From: Antedon mediterranea
Lineage: Eukaryota; Echinodermata; Crinoidea; Comatulida; Antedonidae
Assembly: GCF_964355755.1 (NCBI RefSeq)
Contig: NC_092674.1
Span: forward strand, 27,268,001-27,332,000
Length of the DNA stretch: 64,000 nucleotides
Reading direction: 5' to 3'
Made by a program: the position numbers and the translations under genes. The notes under the pieces are model-generated. The model was not told where the DNA came from. It did not search any database and was given only the letters and a program-made list of their open reading frames with translations. Within the stretch, counting starts at the first letter, position 1; each line of letters opens with the position of its first letter. Shown here piece by piece: positions 50,101-61,904 of this stretch.

Positions 50101-52591
50101 TTAACAAAATATTAGTATTAAAATAATTACTATAAAAAAGCATTAAAACTATATTAAAATGTATAATGATTTAATAACATTTTCTTTAAAACGTACCATC
50201 ATGTTTCTTCATGTGCCTCTTCAATCGGCTTGGTAGAGCAAAACGCACCTCACAGCCCTCAACAGTGCATCTATAATACAAAACAAAAGGTTAGATATAA
50301 AAAAAATGCGCTAGAAATCAACTGGACAATGTGTAATGCTCTGTCTACACTATCAAACTAGTTTAACAAATAACAAGTCTAATGTGCCCAAATATGGTAG
50401 TGATATATCCAAATATGGTAGTGATATGACATCATCATGTCCGTATATATATGGGGACATCACATTGTCACATAAAGTTTGATAGTGTAGATAGAGCTTT
50501 AGGACGGTGGTATGCTACTTTACCGATATGGATTGATCCCTGTATGAGTGACTTGATGCACTTTTAGTTGTTGCCGTTTCCTAAATGTCTTATTACAGCC
50601 TTCAAAATCACACTGGAACGATAAGAATTGTAATTATTAATATAATATTTTATTTGAACCCTTTCTACGTAATTATAATTTTTTCTATTTCAATTCACAC
50701 TCTACAGCAAGGAGCCTGCCACTTTAAAGAATGTAATACATATAGCAATATGAGACAAGAACATTGACAAAACAAAGCTTAAACCTTATACTAACTATAA
50801 AAAGAGTATCAATATAATTATAGATTTACATAATAAATATTAATATATTTGCAATCACATGTACTAATTTACTTAATAACATAAGTAACTTACTTTATAA
50901 CATAATAAGTACTAAACTAAACTGTAACATATTAAGTAACAAACTTACTTAATAACATATTAACAAACTTACATATTAAATAACAAACTTACTTTATTAC
51001 ATATTAAGTACAAACTTACTTTATTACATATTAAGTAACAAACTTACTTTATTACATATTAAGTCTAAACTTACTTTATTACATATTAAGTACAAACTTA
51101 CTTTATTACATATTAAAGCCCCATTCCCTACGTTTTTTAGATATAATTTAAGATCACAAACTATATTTAATGTAAAAATAATACTATATGGTCCTATTGC
51201 GATAACTTTTTTCGTCTTTAAACAGTTAAAAATGTGAAAAATAAGTCGATTCTAATAATTATAGCGGCCCGCTATAAATCCCAAAATGCATTGCGCGCGG
51301 ATTGATATTTTTGTTTTTCACCTGTAATTCGCCAACTTTTCGATCGATCGTGAGGCCAAAACAAATGAAAGACTCCTAACTTTTCAGCGAAAATACCGGG
51401 TTTTCCCCAATTTGTATCAACGGAGTCTGGCAAAAATAGAAAGACAATTAATGCAGCAACTATACAACGTCAGGCTAGGTATATAGCTCGCGTACGATGT
51501 TCGTACGTTACCGATGTTTACCAGCTAGGCCTACAAAACTAAGCCTAGCTAGGCTAGGCCTAAGACCGTCCACGAGAGGTCGATCGCCGCGAGCTACTTA
51601 GGTAGTGCATTGTTTCTCACTTTTTATCATAATTTACCATAAAACGTACATTTAAGACAAGAAATGACATGGTTTAATGTTTTTAAAGTGATATATATGT
51701 ATTATTTTCCAAAAAACGTCCAAAATTGCAGGGAAGGGGTCTTTAAGTACAAATTTACTTTATTACATATTAAGTACAAACTTACTTTATTACATACAGT
51801 ATTAAGTACAAACTTACTTTCAGAGACTGTTCATGAAACCTTTTCATATGTTTCTTAAGAGTTTCAGCACTCACAAATCGATGATCACATCCTTCTTTTT
51901 GACATCTGCCGACAAAACACACATACATGAAAAAGTTAGCCATGAAAAACAATGTCAATGCAATGAGAACATATCGTTAACTAGTATTTTTGTTAAATAA
52001 ACTTCAGTATTCCCTGCCCCGAGACTCCAAACTTACAAATAATCTTTTGTTCCAGAATGTGATTTTATGTGTCGAGTTAGATGAGCTTTTCTGCAAAATG
52101 ATTTTTCACATCCGTCGATTGTGCAGACAAATGGTCTCTGTAATTAATATAATATTAAAATACCATATAATATATACAAAAAATGCAAACATGTTTTGGT
52201 TTACTTTTTTTATTTATAAATTATAAATAATTGTGTTGGTTGTTATTAATGTTAGTTTCTTTATATTATTTTTTTTAAATTTAAAGTGTAAACTGTTTAT
52301 TGTTTATTTATGATGTACACGCATCCTGTTTATCTAGAGGTTTAATTTCCCTTGTATTTTGTTAGGACGAACTGACTCAAACTTCGAAGTAACCGACACA
52401 CTAAGCATTTCCATCGTGTGTCAACTGACAATGGGTGGAGTTTTGAAGGTGAGATGTGGAGCCTAGAATTTAGATAGGATTTTAAGCTTTTATAAATTAC
52501 ATACCTCTCCTGTATGTTTCAATTCATGTTCTTTTAACTTCGATAATTTGTCAAAATTTGCATAACAGTCATCAAAATTACAGAAAGGCAT
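47154..52591 (-). CDS. GTF3A: Transcription factor IIIA, nine C2H2 zinc fingers; 11 exons, 472 aa
   Basis: Exons: 52505-52591, 52037-52137, 51818-51905, 50524-50612, 50197-50270, 49918-50004, 49277-49323, 49059-49142, 48180-48335, 47455-47866, 47154-47347 (1419 nt). It binds the internal control region of 5S rRNA genes (and 5S RNA) to start Pol III transcription. Nine fingers in residues 1-262 have the irregular spacings of TFIIIA: finger 6 has the short RNCPKDGC lead and finger 7 is the CSMC type. The family-typical TFAHKVSLEKH is finger 9. Residues 272-310 are basic. Residues about 311-408 are ten copies of a decapeptide VEEGHCTNSQ that is not a standard TFIIIA feature. The acidic end follows. 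Poly(A) signal on minus is at 47052-47057. Confidence 0.95.
47462..47756 (-). repeat. In-frame 30-bp minisatellite coding for a decapeptide array in TFIIIA
   Basis: The unit CCTGGCTATTTGTACAGTGA CCTTCTTCTA (plus strand) is repeated about ten times inside exon 10. On the minus strand it encodes VEEGHCTNSQ, with HCADSQ and one DHCADSQ variant. The first unit is one codon short. Codon-level near-identity implies recent expansion. Confidence 0.95.
47923..48117. mobile_element. AAGCTCTGTCTAC palindromic MITE, longest copy
   Basis: Left TAAAGCTCTATCTGCACCAT, right GTTTGATAGTGTAGATAGAG CTTTA. An internal GGGCACATCACACAAGTTAG extra block makes it about 195 bp. It lies in GTF3A intron 9. Confidence 0.85.
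48406..48581. mobile_element. AAGCTCTGTCTAC palindromic MITE
   Basis: Left TAAGATCTGTCTACACTATC, right TTTGACAGTGTGGACAGAGC TTTA, with paired ATATGGTAGTGATATG blocks. It lies in GTF3A intron 8. Confidence 0.85.
49341..49715 (+). pseudogene. 5'-truncated LINE 3' fragment
   Basis: From 49353 the frame reads QEQHRHRFTRTWNSIPNEIR then SFINFKLSLKLYFK, the 'WNxLPxEIR ... SFKxxLKxYL' ending of LINE ORF2 proteins, followed by a stop, a 3' UTR and an (AATAAA)n tail to about 49715. It lies in GTF3A intron 6 on the opposite strand to the gene. Confidence 0.8.
50334..50501. mobile_element. AAGCTCTGTCTAC palindromic MITE
   Basis: Left TAATGCTCTGTCTACACTAT, right GTTTGATAGTGTAGATAGAG CTTTA. It lies in GTF3A intron 4, ending 22 bp from exon 4. 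Confidence 0.85.
50850..51815. repeat. 27-28-bp tandem array in GTF3A intron 3, interrupted by a transposon
   Basis: The unit CTTACTTTATTACATATTAA GTACAAA is repeated from about 50885 to 51116. The array resumes from 51743 to about 51812, right up to exon 3. The gap is filled by the TTAA element at 51117-51742. Confidence 0.88.
51117..51742. mobile_element. TTAA-flanked non-autonomous DNA transposon (626 bp)
   Basis: TTAA at 51113-51116 and 51743-51746 flanks ends AGCCCCATTCCCTACGTTTT and (complement) AGACCCCTTCCCTGCAATTT. Removing the element and one TTAA restores the 27-bp array unit exactly (ACATATTAAGTACAAA), which shows the target-site duplication directly. The core is homologous to 12592-12952. 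There is no transposase frame. Confidence 0.88.
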
Positions 52592-52744
52592 AATTTAACA
52601 CAATTGTTTAGTATCGATTCTTTGATTTACAACGCCACGTGCGTGTGCGACCAAGCATAACTTGTTTTTACTGAAGAGAGCGCCTCCTAACTCCTACAAA
52701 CAGAGTACAGACACAACAACACAAGTAGAAAAATATCCACAAAA
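52592..52744. promoter_or_regulatory. Compact bidirectional promoter GTF3A | XPNPEP3 (153 bp)
   Basis: Only 153 bp separate the two ATGs. It contains a CACGTG E-box at 52636-52641 and the CG-containing AACGCCACGTGCGTGTGCGA, and no TATA box. Both 5' UTRs must fit here. Shared regulation is inference. Confidence 0.65.
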
Positions 52745-55586
52745 ATGTTCTCAAATAAGCTTATAAATCTATTAAGACAATTTAGTAAGTTTAAAGAACA
52801 AATTTACTAGGCCTAGGATAGATTTTTAACTTACTTAGAATAATTAATAATACTCTGGAGGCCTACTGTATCTAAGCATGGTCCATCATAGATGGATGGT
52901 GGATGGAAGTATACCCCCTCTCATCTCCATTACTTAGTTACTACTAGTGTACTAGTAGTACTAGGCCTAGCTGGGTAGGGTTATCAGGAAGGTGGAAGGT
53001 TAAGCTCCCACCACTCAATGGCATTGCATTGCTGACTGGCTAGCCTAACTCAATTTGTAAGGCCTCTGTTTTATCTGTTCTTTCGGGTGAGAGAAAAACT
53101 GGAAAGAAAGTCTAGAAAGATATGTGACTGAATGATATGTGACCCTTTTAAATTTTGATGGAGCTGAACAATATAATATGAGGACATGCCTATCCATTTT
53201 TTGTATTTTCAGGTACGTGTAACCGATATTATTGGTCAGCAGCAAGTACACCTAAGATACCTGAAAGAAACTTGGGACAACCAACACCGTTTGGACATTC
53301 ACACCTGATGTCCATTGATGATGTCACACCGGGAATTACTAGGTCAGAGTTCAAGCACAGACGAGATGCCCTAATGACCTCAATTAGTCGATCGACAAGT
53401 GGCGGAGAAAGCAAACATCACATTGTTGTCGTTCTTTCAAGCGATAAAAAATACATGACGGATGAGATACCATACCCATTTCGACAAAACACTAATTTTT
53501 TATACTTATCTGGTTTCCAAGAACCGGATAGCGCGCTGGTTCTTGAAAGTATCCCGGGAAAGGTGCATAAATCTGTTTTATTTGTACCAGAACGAGATCC
53601 CAATAGAGAGCTGTGGGATGGACCACGGGCAGGAACCGAGGGAGCTAAACAATTTCTCGGCGTAGATGAGACATTCAGTATTGATGACCTTCCAAAAGCG
53701 TTAGAAAGGTATAGTCATTTCGAAGATGGCGCTATATGGTATGATGTTTTTAAAAACGCAAATCCAAATCTCCACGAAAAAGTTATCAATACGTTAATTA
53801 ATCCTAGCAGACGACGAGGAAATACGGTAAACATTTTAGAACATTCGATGCACTCTCTGCGAGTTTTGAAATCGGAGGCTGAAGTCCGGCTAATGAGAGA
53901 ATCTGCAAGCATTGCTGCTAGGTCATTCGTCAAGGTCATGAGAGCTTCGTATCCTGGAATTCGCGAATCTGAACTTTACGCTAAAATCGACCTGGAATGT
54001 CGCCTCGCCGGTGCCGAGTTCCTCGCGTATCCTCCGGTAGTTGCAGGAGGGAATCGTGCGAATACTTTACACTACATCAGTAACAATCAAGTTGTACAGG
54101 ACAAAGAGTTAGTCCTCATGGATGCAGGCTGTGAGTACCACGGTTATGCTAGTGACATCACAAGAACGTGGCCTGTGAATGGACGATATACAAGCGCACA
54201 GGGTGAATTATACGAATTGGTACTTCGCATTCAAAAAGACTGTATAGAATTGTGTCGTGAGGGGTCAACACTCGATCAAGCGTATCATCAAATGTTGACC
54301 TGGATTGGTGTAGGACTTCAACGACTGGGAATCATTTCAAATAAATTAAGTGTTCTGGAATTAAATAAGGTGCATTTGATTATTAAAATAAACAGACTAA
54401 ATCTCTGTCTACACTATCAAACTTTATGTGGGCATATATGGACATGATGATGTCATATCACTACCACATTTGGGCACATAACTAATTTGATGATAGTGCA
54501 GACAGAGCTTTAACATAATAAATTTGTGTTATTCTTTCTGCAGGTTGTTATATCTCCCAACACCATAATGCAGCATACATTCAAATCTTGTGGTTTTTTT
54601 TAGGTAGCAAAGCTTTACTGTCCTCACCACTTAGGCCATTATTTAGGAATGGATACACATGACACGACAAAGGTTTCAAGAAGTAATCAACTTCAACCAG
54701 GAATGGTTGTGACAATAGAGCCAGGTAAGGTGTGTGAGAAGAAAGTTCCCCTTGGAACCTTGCCAATAGAAGGGCACATGTTATTTGAAATTGTAAAAAA
54801 AAAAGGTGTTTTAAATCTTCAAAAGCAGCCTAAAGATGTATTGTCCCTTGAAACACAAAAAATAAAAAATATTCTAAATTTAAATTGGCCATATCAAAGT
54901 AATATTAAAGTTATTCACTTTAAGTCGAAAATTCAAGCCAAAAATAACAAGTTTACGTAATTAATGGGTAAATTAATTTGATAACATTTTGTCTGGAAAA
55001 TCATCGCAAGCGAAAGTAAACAAAGCTTTCAAACCACGAGTGTGCATGATGCTAATTAGAATTGTTTACAACTTGTCACGGTTGAGAAGGTGTTTTCACA
55101 CAGATCGCAAGGAAGTTTTATGATTATGCATACAGAGTAGCCAAACAAGCTCTTTGTTTTTGGACAAAAAAACATCTGTATTTCAGTTAAATTATTTTTT
55201 TACTACTAATTTTTGGTAGAAGTTAATAACTATTATGACACTTCAACACTTTCTTCTTTTTCGAAATCTTTAATTTTTTTGGAATTAGTCAAAGGGACAA
55301 TACATCTTTAACAAATTGGCACAGTAATAAAAGATTTCCTTTCCTAGATATGTCTTTCCAAATGAATGCTCTATTTATGCAACCAATTTTCTTTTCTTTA
55401 GGCTTGTATATACCAGCTAGTGACATGTCTGCACCAGAGAAATTTCGAGGAATTGGCATCCGAATCGAAGATGACGTGTTGATAACGGATTCGAAACCAG
55501 AGGTTTTATCACACGAGTGTCCAAAAGAAATTGTAGAAATTGAATCTATAATGAATTTAGAGTTAAGACGAGGAAATGGGAGCTGA
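52745..55586 (+). CDS. XPNPEP3: Xaa-Pro aminopeptidase 3, mitochondrial; 4 exons, 500 aa
   Basis: Exons: 52745-52784, 53213-54369, 54604-54724, 55402-55586 (1503 nt). It is an M24B metallopeptidase that trims N-terminal residues before proline, notably intermediate-cleaved mitochondrial proteins. Residues 1-30 ([13 protein letters not shown] ... ) form a basic, hydrophobic presequence. The aminopeptidase P N-domain ([43 protein letters not shown]) is about 45-200. The pita-bread domain has metal ligands D317 ([13 protein letters not shown]), D328, H411 (HHLGHYLG), E438 (TIEPG) and E462 (RIEDD), all present. A single 1157-bp exon carries 77% of the protein. AATAAA is at 55839-55844. Confidence 0.95.
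54398..54513. mobile_element. AAGCTCTGTCTAC palindromic MITE, shortened
   Basis: Left TAAATCTCTGTCTACACTAT, right GATAGTGCAGACAGAGCTTT A. It lies 28 bp downstream of XPNPEP3 exon 2. Confidence 0.82.
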
Positions 55587-56751
55587 ATAGTTGGTGGCGC
55601 TACTATGTTTCTTGACTAGGAGTGCTAAATTGTTTTGTAATGGGAATGCCTAGGCGTAAACTTCCCAAACAGGTTAAAATACTTTTAATTAATATACTTT
55701 TTACCCAGTTCATCATTGGAGATGAGTAGGCCCTGGTTCACAAAATAGCCCCTGTATCCAGGTGATTACCACCTATCTAATAGGACAGTGATTAATTTAC
55801 TATTGTTAATCATTAGCCACATGTGTCTAAAGACATAAAATAAAAACTGAATACCCTATACAGTACAATTGTTATATAATAGACTTTGATGTAAAACATA
55901 TTGGTTACTTTATTGAATTTTTCTCGTCCAAAATATACAAACATTTTAAATGCATTGTCGGTGGTATTGTTACGGTTCGGTGGATATAGCGTTATGAAAT
56001 ATCCATCATTACCTCTTTATTTTTGTAATATACCCTGCAAATTTAAAAATAGCTTTTATCAAACATAAAATACACCTCACGCCAAAAATTTACTAAATTC
56101 AGTACTAAAGCTGGCAGGAATCCTAGGTTTTATACAAAACCATGGCCCGCATGGAATGTGCTTACTTATGTATAGTACCAGATAAATAAAAAAAATATAT
56201 TTAGCACTTATTGAAACCTGTCATTATTTCAAATGTCCAGTACCAATGACAATTATCGGATTGTTTTAATTACACAGAATTAGTTTAAATATTCATAGCA
56301 TTTATTAGCATATTAGAAATAACATATTTGAAGACTCTTTACAATTGTGGCAAGATTTTTGTTTGAAGCTTTAAACAACAAAATAAAAATTATTAAAAAC
56401 ACCATACGTACATTCACAAACATTATAAGCACTTTTTAAAATTACGATATTCTGTACACATTGATTTAGAAGATAACTGAAGACACAAGCCTTAATGTGG
56501 TGACATAGCGGCAAATAGAATGAAAATATATTGAAATTACCCATAAAACTCTGTCTACACTATCAAACTTTATGTGACAAAATTGTGATATGGACATCGT
56601 GAGGTCATACCACCACCATATTTGGGCACATCAAACTAGTTTGATAGTGTAGAAAGAGGTTTAGGAAAGCCATATGTTATCCAGTGATTCTACCAGTCTA
56701 GGCTCACAGCCATTAGGCAAGCCTTTTGCTATCCAAAGTTTCTACCAGATT
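55587..56751. other. Convergent spacer XPNPEP3 | PPAT
   Basis: It holds the XPNPEP3 poly(A) signal (55839), a candidate minus-strand PPAT signal TTTATT at 56301-56306 and one MITE (56544-56663). Just before the PPAT stop a ~30-bp direct repeat TTCTACCAGTCTAGGCTCAC / TTTTACCAGTCTAGGCTAAC occurs (about 56688 and 56750). No gene is seen. Confidence 0.65.
56544..56663. mobile_element. AAGCTCTGTCTAC palindromic MITE, shortened
   Basis: Left TAAAACTCTGTCTACACTAT, right AGTTTGATAGTGTAGAAAGA G. It lies just downstream of PPAT, probably in its 3' UTR. Confidence 0.82.
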
Positions 56752-59700
56752 TTACCAGTCTAGGCTAACAGGATAATCACCCGTGAGGCAAGCAGTGCAA
56801 TGTCTAGACTTTGAATTTGTCTTCTTAAATTCTTTCTCATTTTTTGAAATTCCTTCCATGACTGCTGACAACAGGCCTTTCACGGACAAGTACTTGATGC
56901 TGTCAGCTCCGAAGTGTTTCGCAAGATGTTCCAAGTCCATTTTATTAGCAATTAGTTCTTCTCTTGTAGGGATGTTGATGCCCATATAGCAGGGGTGCTT
57001 CACAGGTGGTGAAGCAACACGTATATGAACCTGTAAATTTATGCAAATTTCATTATTATTAAATGCACATGGCCTATAATAATTATATGGAAGTGTTCAG
57101 AAAAAAAGTGTATGTAACAATGATTTACAGTTGATGGAATTGAGAAGAAAAAATTGTATTCAATTTCAATTTATAAATGTTATATCTTACCTCTTTGGCA
57201 CCGGCTGCCTTTAGCATTTTTATAATTGGTCCAATTGTGTTTCCCCTAACAACCGAGTCATCTATTATAATGATTCTCTTGTCTTTAAAGTTGTCGACGA
57301 GCGGGCCAAACTTCTTGGCAACGCCCAACTGACGTAACCGGTTGCTGGGCTGAATAAATGTTCGTCCAACATAGCGGTTCTTGCACAATACTTCTGTGTA
57401 TGGAATTCCGATCTTAATAATATAAAGTACCAAAGTAAAGTATAAGAACATTTTAATTTTAAACTTCTGGACATAGTTTTACATTTACAAGTACAGTAAA
57501 TTCAATCTGTGGTAAGGGAACAAAAGAACAGCCAAACCTTGGTACTGTATCTAAAGTGTTCAGGGCCTGTATTATATAACTTAACCCTCCCTTTCCATGA
57601 TACAGGTACCACATGTGATACAAATTATGGAGTTTGTCTATGATACTCCATATGACAAGATACACAGCACTGTCCTATGCCACAGGTGGTTGACTGAGGA
57701 GCTGTACACCCACCTCTTGAGCATAGCCAATGGCAGCAGGAGTAGCAGACTCTGGAACGGTGCTGACAATATCTCCTTCTATTGGTGCCTCAATCGCCAA
57801 CTGTTTGCCACAGCGTCTCCTTACAGAATATACCATTTGACCTGCAAAAAGAGTTCACGATAATGGTATAACAATGGTTACAAAAACAAACAATAGGCAA
57901 ACACAATCTTAATCTACACTATCAAACTAGTTTGACAAAAAAAATGTGATGTGTCCAAATATGGTAGTGATATGACATCATCATGTCCTTATATGGGCAC
58001 ATCATATTTTTTTGTCACATAAAGTTTGATAGTGTAGACGGAGCTTAAGAGGTGGGGTACTGTAGAAAAAGTTTTCCATTGTGTTTGATAGTGTAGACAG
58101 AGCTTTAGTATTATTTATTTAAATAACGAAGGCAATTTATACGAGTACTGTACATACTATTTGATTGTTAGTTTTTATTCTAGTTTCCTGTAAAAGTAGA
58201 ACACCTATTAAGGGGACACCTTTGGGACCCATCAGGGTTGGCAGTAGTGTTAAAACACTCACCCCTCGATTCGTGGGAAGTTCCTTACAGGTGTGCTCCA
58301 AATCACATGTTCTATTGTCTTTTCCTTTTATGATATATTTGTATGTGTATTAAATACAATAAGTCAGTTGTGCTTAGTTTTTAACTATAAATAACAATAA
58401 AAATAAACACAAACTACAATGATCAAAAAACGAATCTAAACTTACCTTCATGAATCGTGTCGGAGCGTGAAAAATAAACATATTCAAATATACAAAACGC
58501 TGGAGGAGCTTCATCGAGTCTCGGAACAATTGACATCGATTCAACGCCATTCTTTGAGAGCTGGACGATCTCTCCTGCAGCAACTTCACGGTAGTACCTG
58601 GCACCCACGGATTGGAAACAACAAGATTCTGAAGACACAACCCAACCTTCTACTTCTGGATCTTTAGCTGGAAAAATTAAACTCTATGTTAATTTCATCT
58701 TTTTTAATTGTTAGACTACCATCATGTGACAACTACTGTCACAATTCCATATTTTTTAACAATATTTTCGAACAATTTTTATTGTTCTGCTTTCTGATAA
58801 ACTGATGATCTTTATGAATTTTTTTGTTTGGAACTACTCATATACTGAAGTAATAAATAGAAAGACAAGCTCTGAGGGCACCTACACTTTAAGTTGTCAA
58901 TATTATTATCCTCTATTTTAATAATTTATTTAGACAACCTCATACAGTACAAAGTTATTATTTTTTTGTAGATGGCTCTATTCATCTATGATATTGGATT
59001 GGAGGAAAATTTAATATTTCTGTTAAACTATCTTACTTCATATAGTGTTTCTATTAGACAAATATGAAGGCCAGTTTTTACTAAAAAGTACAAGATAGCA
59101 TTTCAGACAAAGGGTTTACTTCTAGTTCAGCACTTTAAAGATTTATTACATAAAACTTTAATTTATAACCTCATGTGAATACTGAAAAGTCCATATGTAC
59201 ATAGCAGACGTAAACATAAGTAGCATTTCATATAGAATCTCACCAACAAATTGTATGTGCTACATACAATTTGACTACCTACAATAAGTAAAGACAGTAA
59301 AACCACCTATAAATTTGTTCGATAAAATCATGTCTTTAATAAATCAATCAACCAACAATCAGAATACAAGTATTCCATCGTGAGGATGATAAACTTTTAC
59401 TGATCTTAATTCCATATGGTTTTTATTTGTATAATAAATACTTACCACCGGCGCTTGCAGCATTTATCAGCTGGCCGATGCAAAGCGGTCTGTTACCGTA
59501 TGGATCTCGCACGGCATACATTGAACTACCGTGCATGATGAGCAGGGAATAGGCTGTTGGGGTTTGTTTCATCACTTGACGTATTCTGGCCGGCCAGTTC
59601 GGTCCGTTTGGTTCACCTTCTGGCGGTGATGACGTTAATAATTGCGTAATAACTTCAGAATCGGATCCAGTAGACAGGCCTACACCGTGTTCCAAAACCT

Positions 59701-60867
59701 GTTAAAAAATATATACATTTAAAAAAAATATTTGATAAATCTTAAAGAATTAAAATTTATTACTACAACTTTTACCATTGTCTTCTTTACATCCAGAAAA
59801 AGTTTAATACACAATTGTTCTGTTATGCTTCTCTTTTGTATTTATATTTTTGCACATTTCGTTATGAGCTGCTAAGGGATCCATTCAAGCATACAAGGAA
59901 AAACATATTTTCAGAAATTGTTTTGAAAGGAGTGCTTTAAGGGAAAACATGAAAAATGAATGCATCTCTTTGAAGGAAAAAACAAACAAAAAATACTGAC
60001 CTTTAACCTCAGTGAATTCTTATTGACTAATTCACCATTGTGCGCCACAGCAATCCTTCCATGTATGGTATCAACGTCAAAAGGCTGGCAGTTTATCAGC
60101 GATGATGAACCTGCCGTCGAGTACCGCGTGTGCCCGATTCCAGCCTCTCCCTTGATTCGATGCAATGTATCAAATTTAAAAATGGAATTTACCATCCCCA
60201 TTCCTTTGTGTTTACGAAATTCCTTATTCTCAGAGTTATACGTAATTATACCAGCACTTTCTTGTCCCCTACAGAAAAAAATTATCAAATTTTATTTTAT
60301 AATTTATAAGAAAATAGCAGATATACTGTGTATAATATAAATAATGTAATCCTATAACTGTTTGTATGCTAACAACTATTTACATAGCAGCATTCTATCT
60401 ATAGGAAACTACAGTATCATTGTCTGTAAATATGGTAAACTTTTTCAATTCAAAATAACATTTCAATTTAAATATTTGTTTTCAAATGTACAAAGTTCTC
60501 AGTATCAATATACAAGCTACAATATACAGGACTCAAAATTAATTTGGTAGTTTTCAAATCTTACTTGTGTTGTAAGACCCAATTAATAAATTTGCAATCT
60601 AATCAATTATGTAGTTACCATTATCAAATTGAAACAAAGGGGTGGCTGACTGGCCTGTGACAATATTGTACACTCGCAGGCTTTACAGTATACAAGCAAC
60701 AACATGTAACATACTAACCTATGTTGTAGACCAATCAATCCGAGGTGAATTATATGCGCAACGTCCAGTTGTGTCGGCCAATCACCAGCCGCTACACAGC
60801 CAAACACACCACATGCTTCTTCCAACCTGAAATCATCCTCATACGGTTCTAATGATGAACTCGCCAT
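56752..60867 (-). CDS. PPAT: Amidophosphoribosyltransferase (first step of purine synthesis); 7 exons, 506 aa
   Basis: Exons: 60719-60867, 60001-60268, 59446-59698, 58446-58667, 57714-57841, 57191-57412, 56752-57030 (1521 nt). It makes 5-phosphoribosylamine from PRPP and glutamine in the cytosol, the committed step of purine synthesis. An 18-residue propeptide precedes the Ntn-hydrolase nucleophile C19 (EEACGVFGC). GQESAGI, HTRYST and AHNGEL are in the glutaminase domain. The PRPP loop [13 protein letters not shown] lies at about 387-399. All four [4Fe-4S] cysteines expected from the vertebrate/Bacillus type are seen (RRRCGK, HPCYMG, RHCTAC). The length matches animal orthologues (human 517). 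Confidence 0.96.
57909..58048. mobile_element. AAGCTCTGTCTAC palindromic MITE
   Basis: Left TTAATCTACACTATCAAACT (end eroded), right TTTGATAGTGTAGACGGAGC TTA. A separate right-end fragment GTTTGATAGTGTAGACAGAG sits at 58083-58108. Both are in PPAT intron 4. Confidence 0.82.
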
Positions 60868-61737
60868 TGTGAGATATTTCTTCCAAATGGGTGGTGTTTG
60901 TCAAGAAATTGATTTGGCTGAAGATAAAGAAAGTTACACTAATTAGTATTACAATATTTTTATAATTTAAGTGACTTTAATTATGACTACAAAATGGCCT
61001 ATTGTTTTTTAAGTCCCTAAATTACTGTACACTAAAAATATACCTAATACCTAATACAGTAATGTTTATCTTTGGCTTTCACTAAACAAGAATTAAAAAA
61101 AATAGTGATAGTAATTCTATACTAACCAAGAAATACTGGTTGAAATAAATAACAGGTACACAAAATATAGTTATTTTGATATAAATGAACTTTATCATTT
61201 ATACACATTTGAAAAATTAGAAAGTACGAAAAAACATAAGGCGACATTTATTTGCATTTGAATTTAAATCTTTAATTTCAAACGAATATGGATGCAACTT
61301 TATGACTTGATTTTATTTCATAAAACTGTTTTAATTTTTGCAATATTTTCAATTACAGAGTTTCTTTTATCATTTTAAGAATGGCATTATGAACATTATA
61401 GTGTACATCGGTTTAAATTTATAGTAATTGAAAAATACCTAGTTATGTCATGTTAATTATAATGAGACAGATACAGTTACAGGTACTGTAGATTAATTAA
61501 ACTAAAATAAATATAGAATTCTCTAAAAATACAAACATATGATTTACTGATAAGATAAAAATATATTGTACTGGGTTGCTATCGAGTGTTATATAACACC
61601 TATATAAATTCCTGTCATTTGATTGGACGAATGTGGGTCACATGGCGTGCAATAGTACGCACTATTCAACGATCGTTAAATAGTACTTTTTGAAACATTT
61701 TTGTGTACGAAAAAAAAAACGTCTAGATGTTATATAA

Positions 61738-61904
61738 AACAAATAATGAATGTTTTGTATTCGTGTAATGGTACAAATAATGGCACTTGGTGAATGATGA
61801 AAGGTTATATCAACTCGGCTTTGCCTCGTTGATATAACCTTTCATCATTCACCTCGTGCCATTATTTGTACCATTGCACTCATAAACATTCATTATTTGT
61901 ATAT
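61738..61904. mobile_element. Long-hairpin MITE, near-perfect copy
   Basis: Inner arms 61789-61814 and 61828-61853 (GGTGAATGATGAAAGGTT...) are perfectly complementary over 26 bp around a 13-base loop. Outer arms AATAATGAATGTTTTGTATT / CATAAACATTCATTATTTGT extend the palindrome. The second copy is at 10085-10262. Confidence 0.85.
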
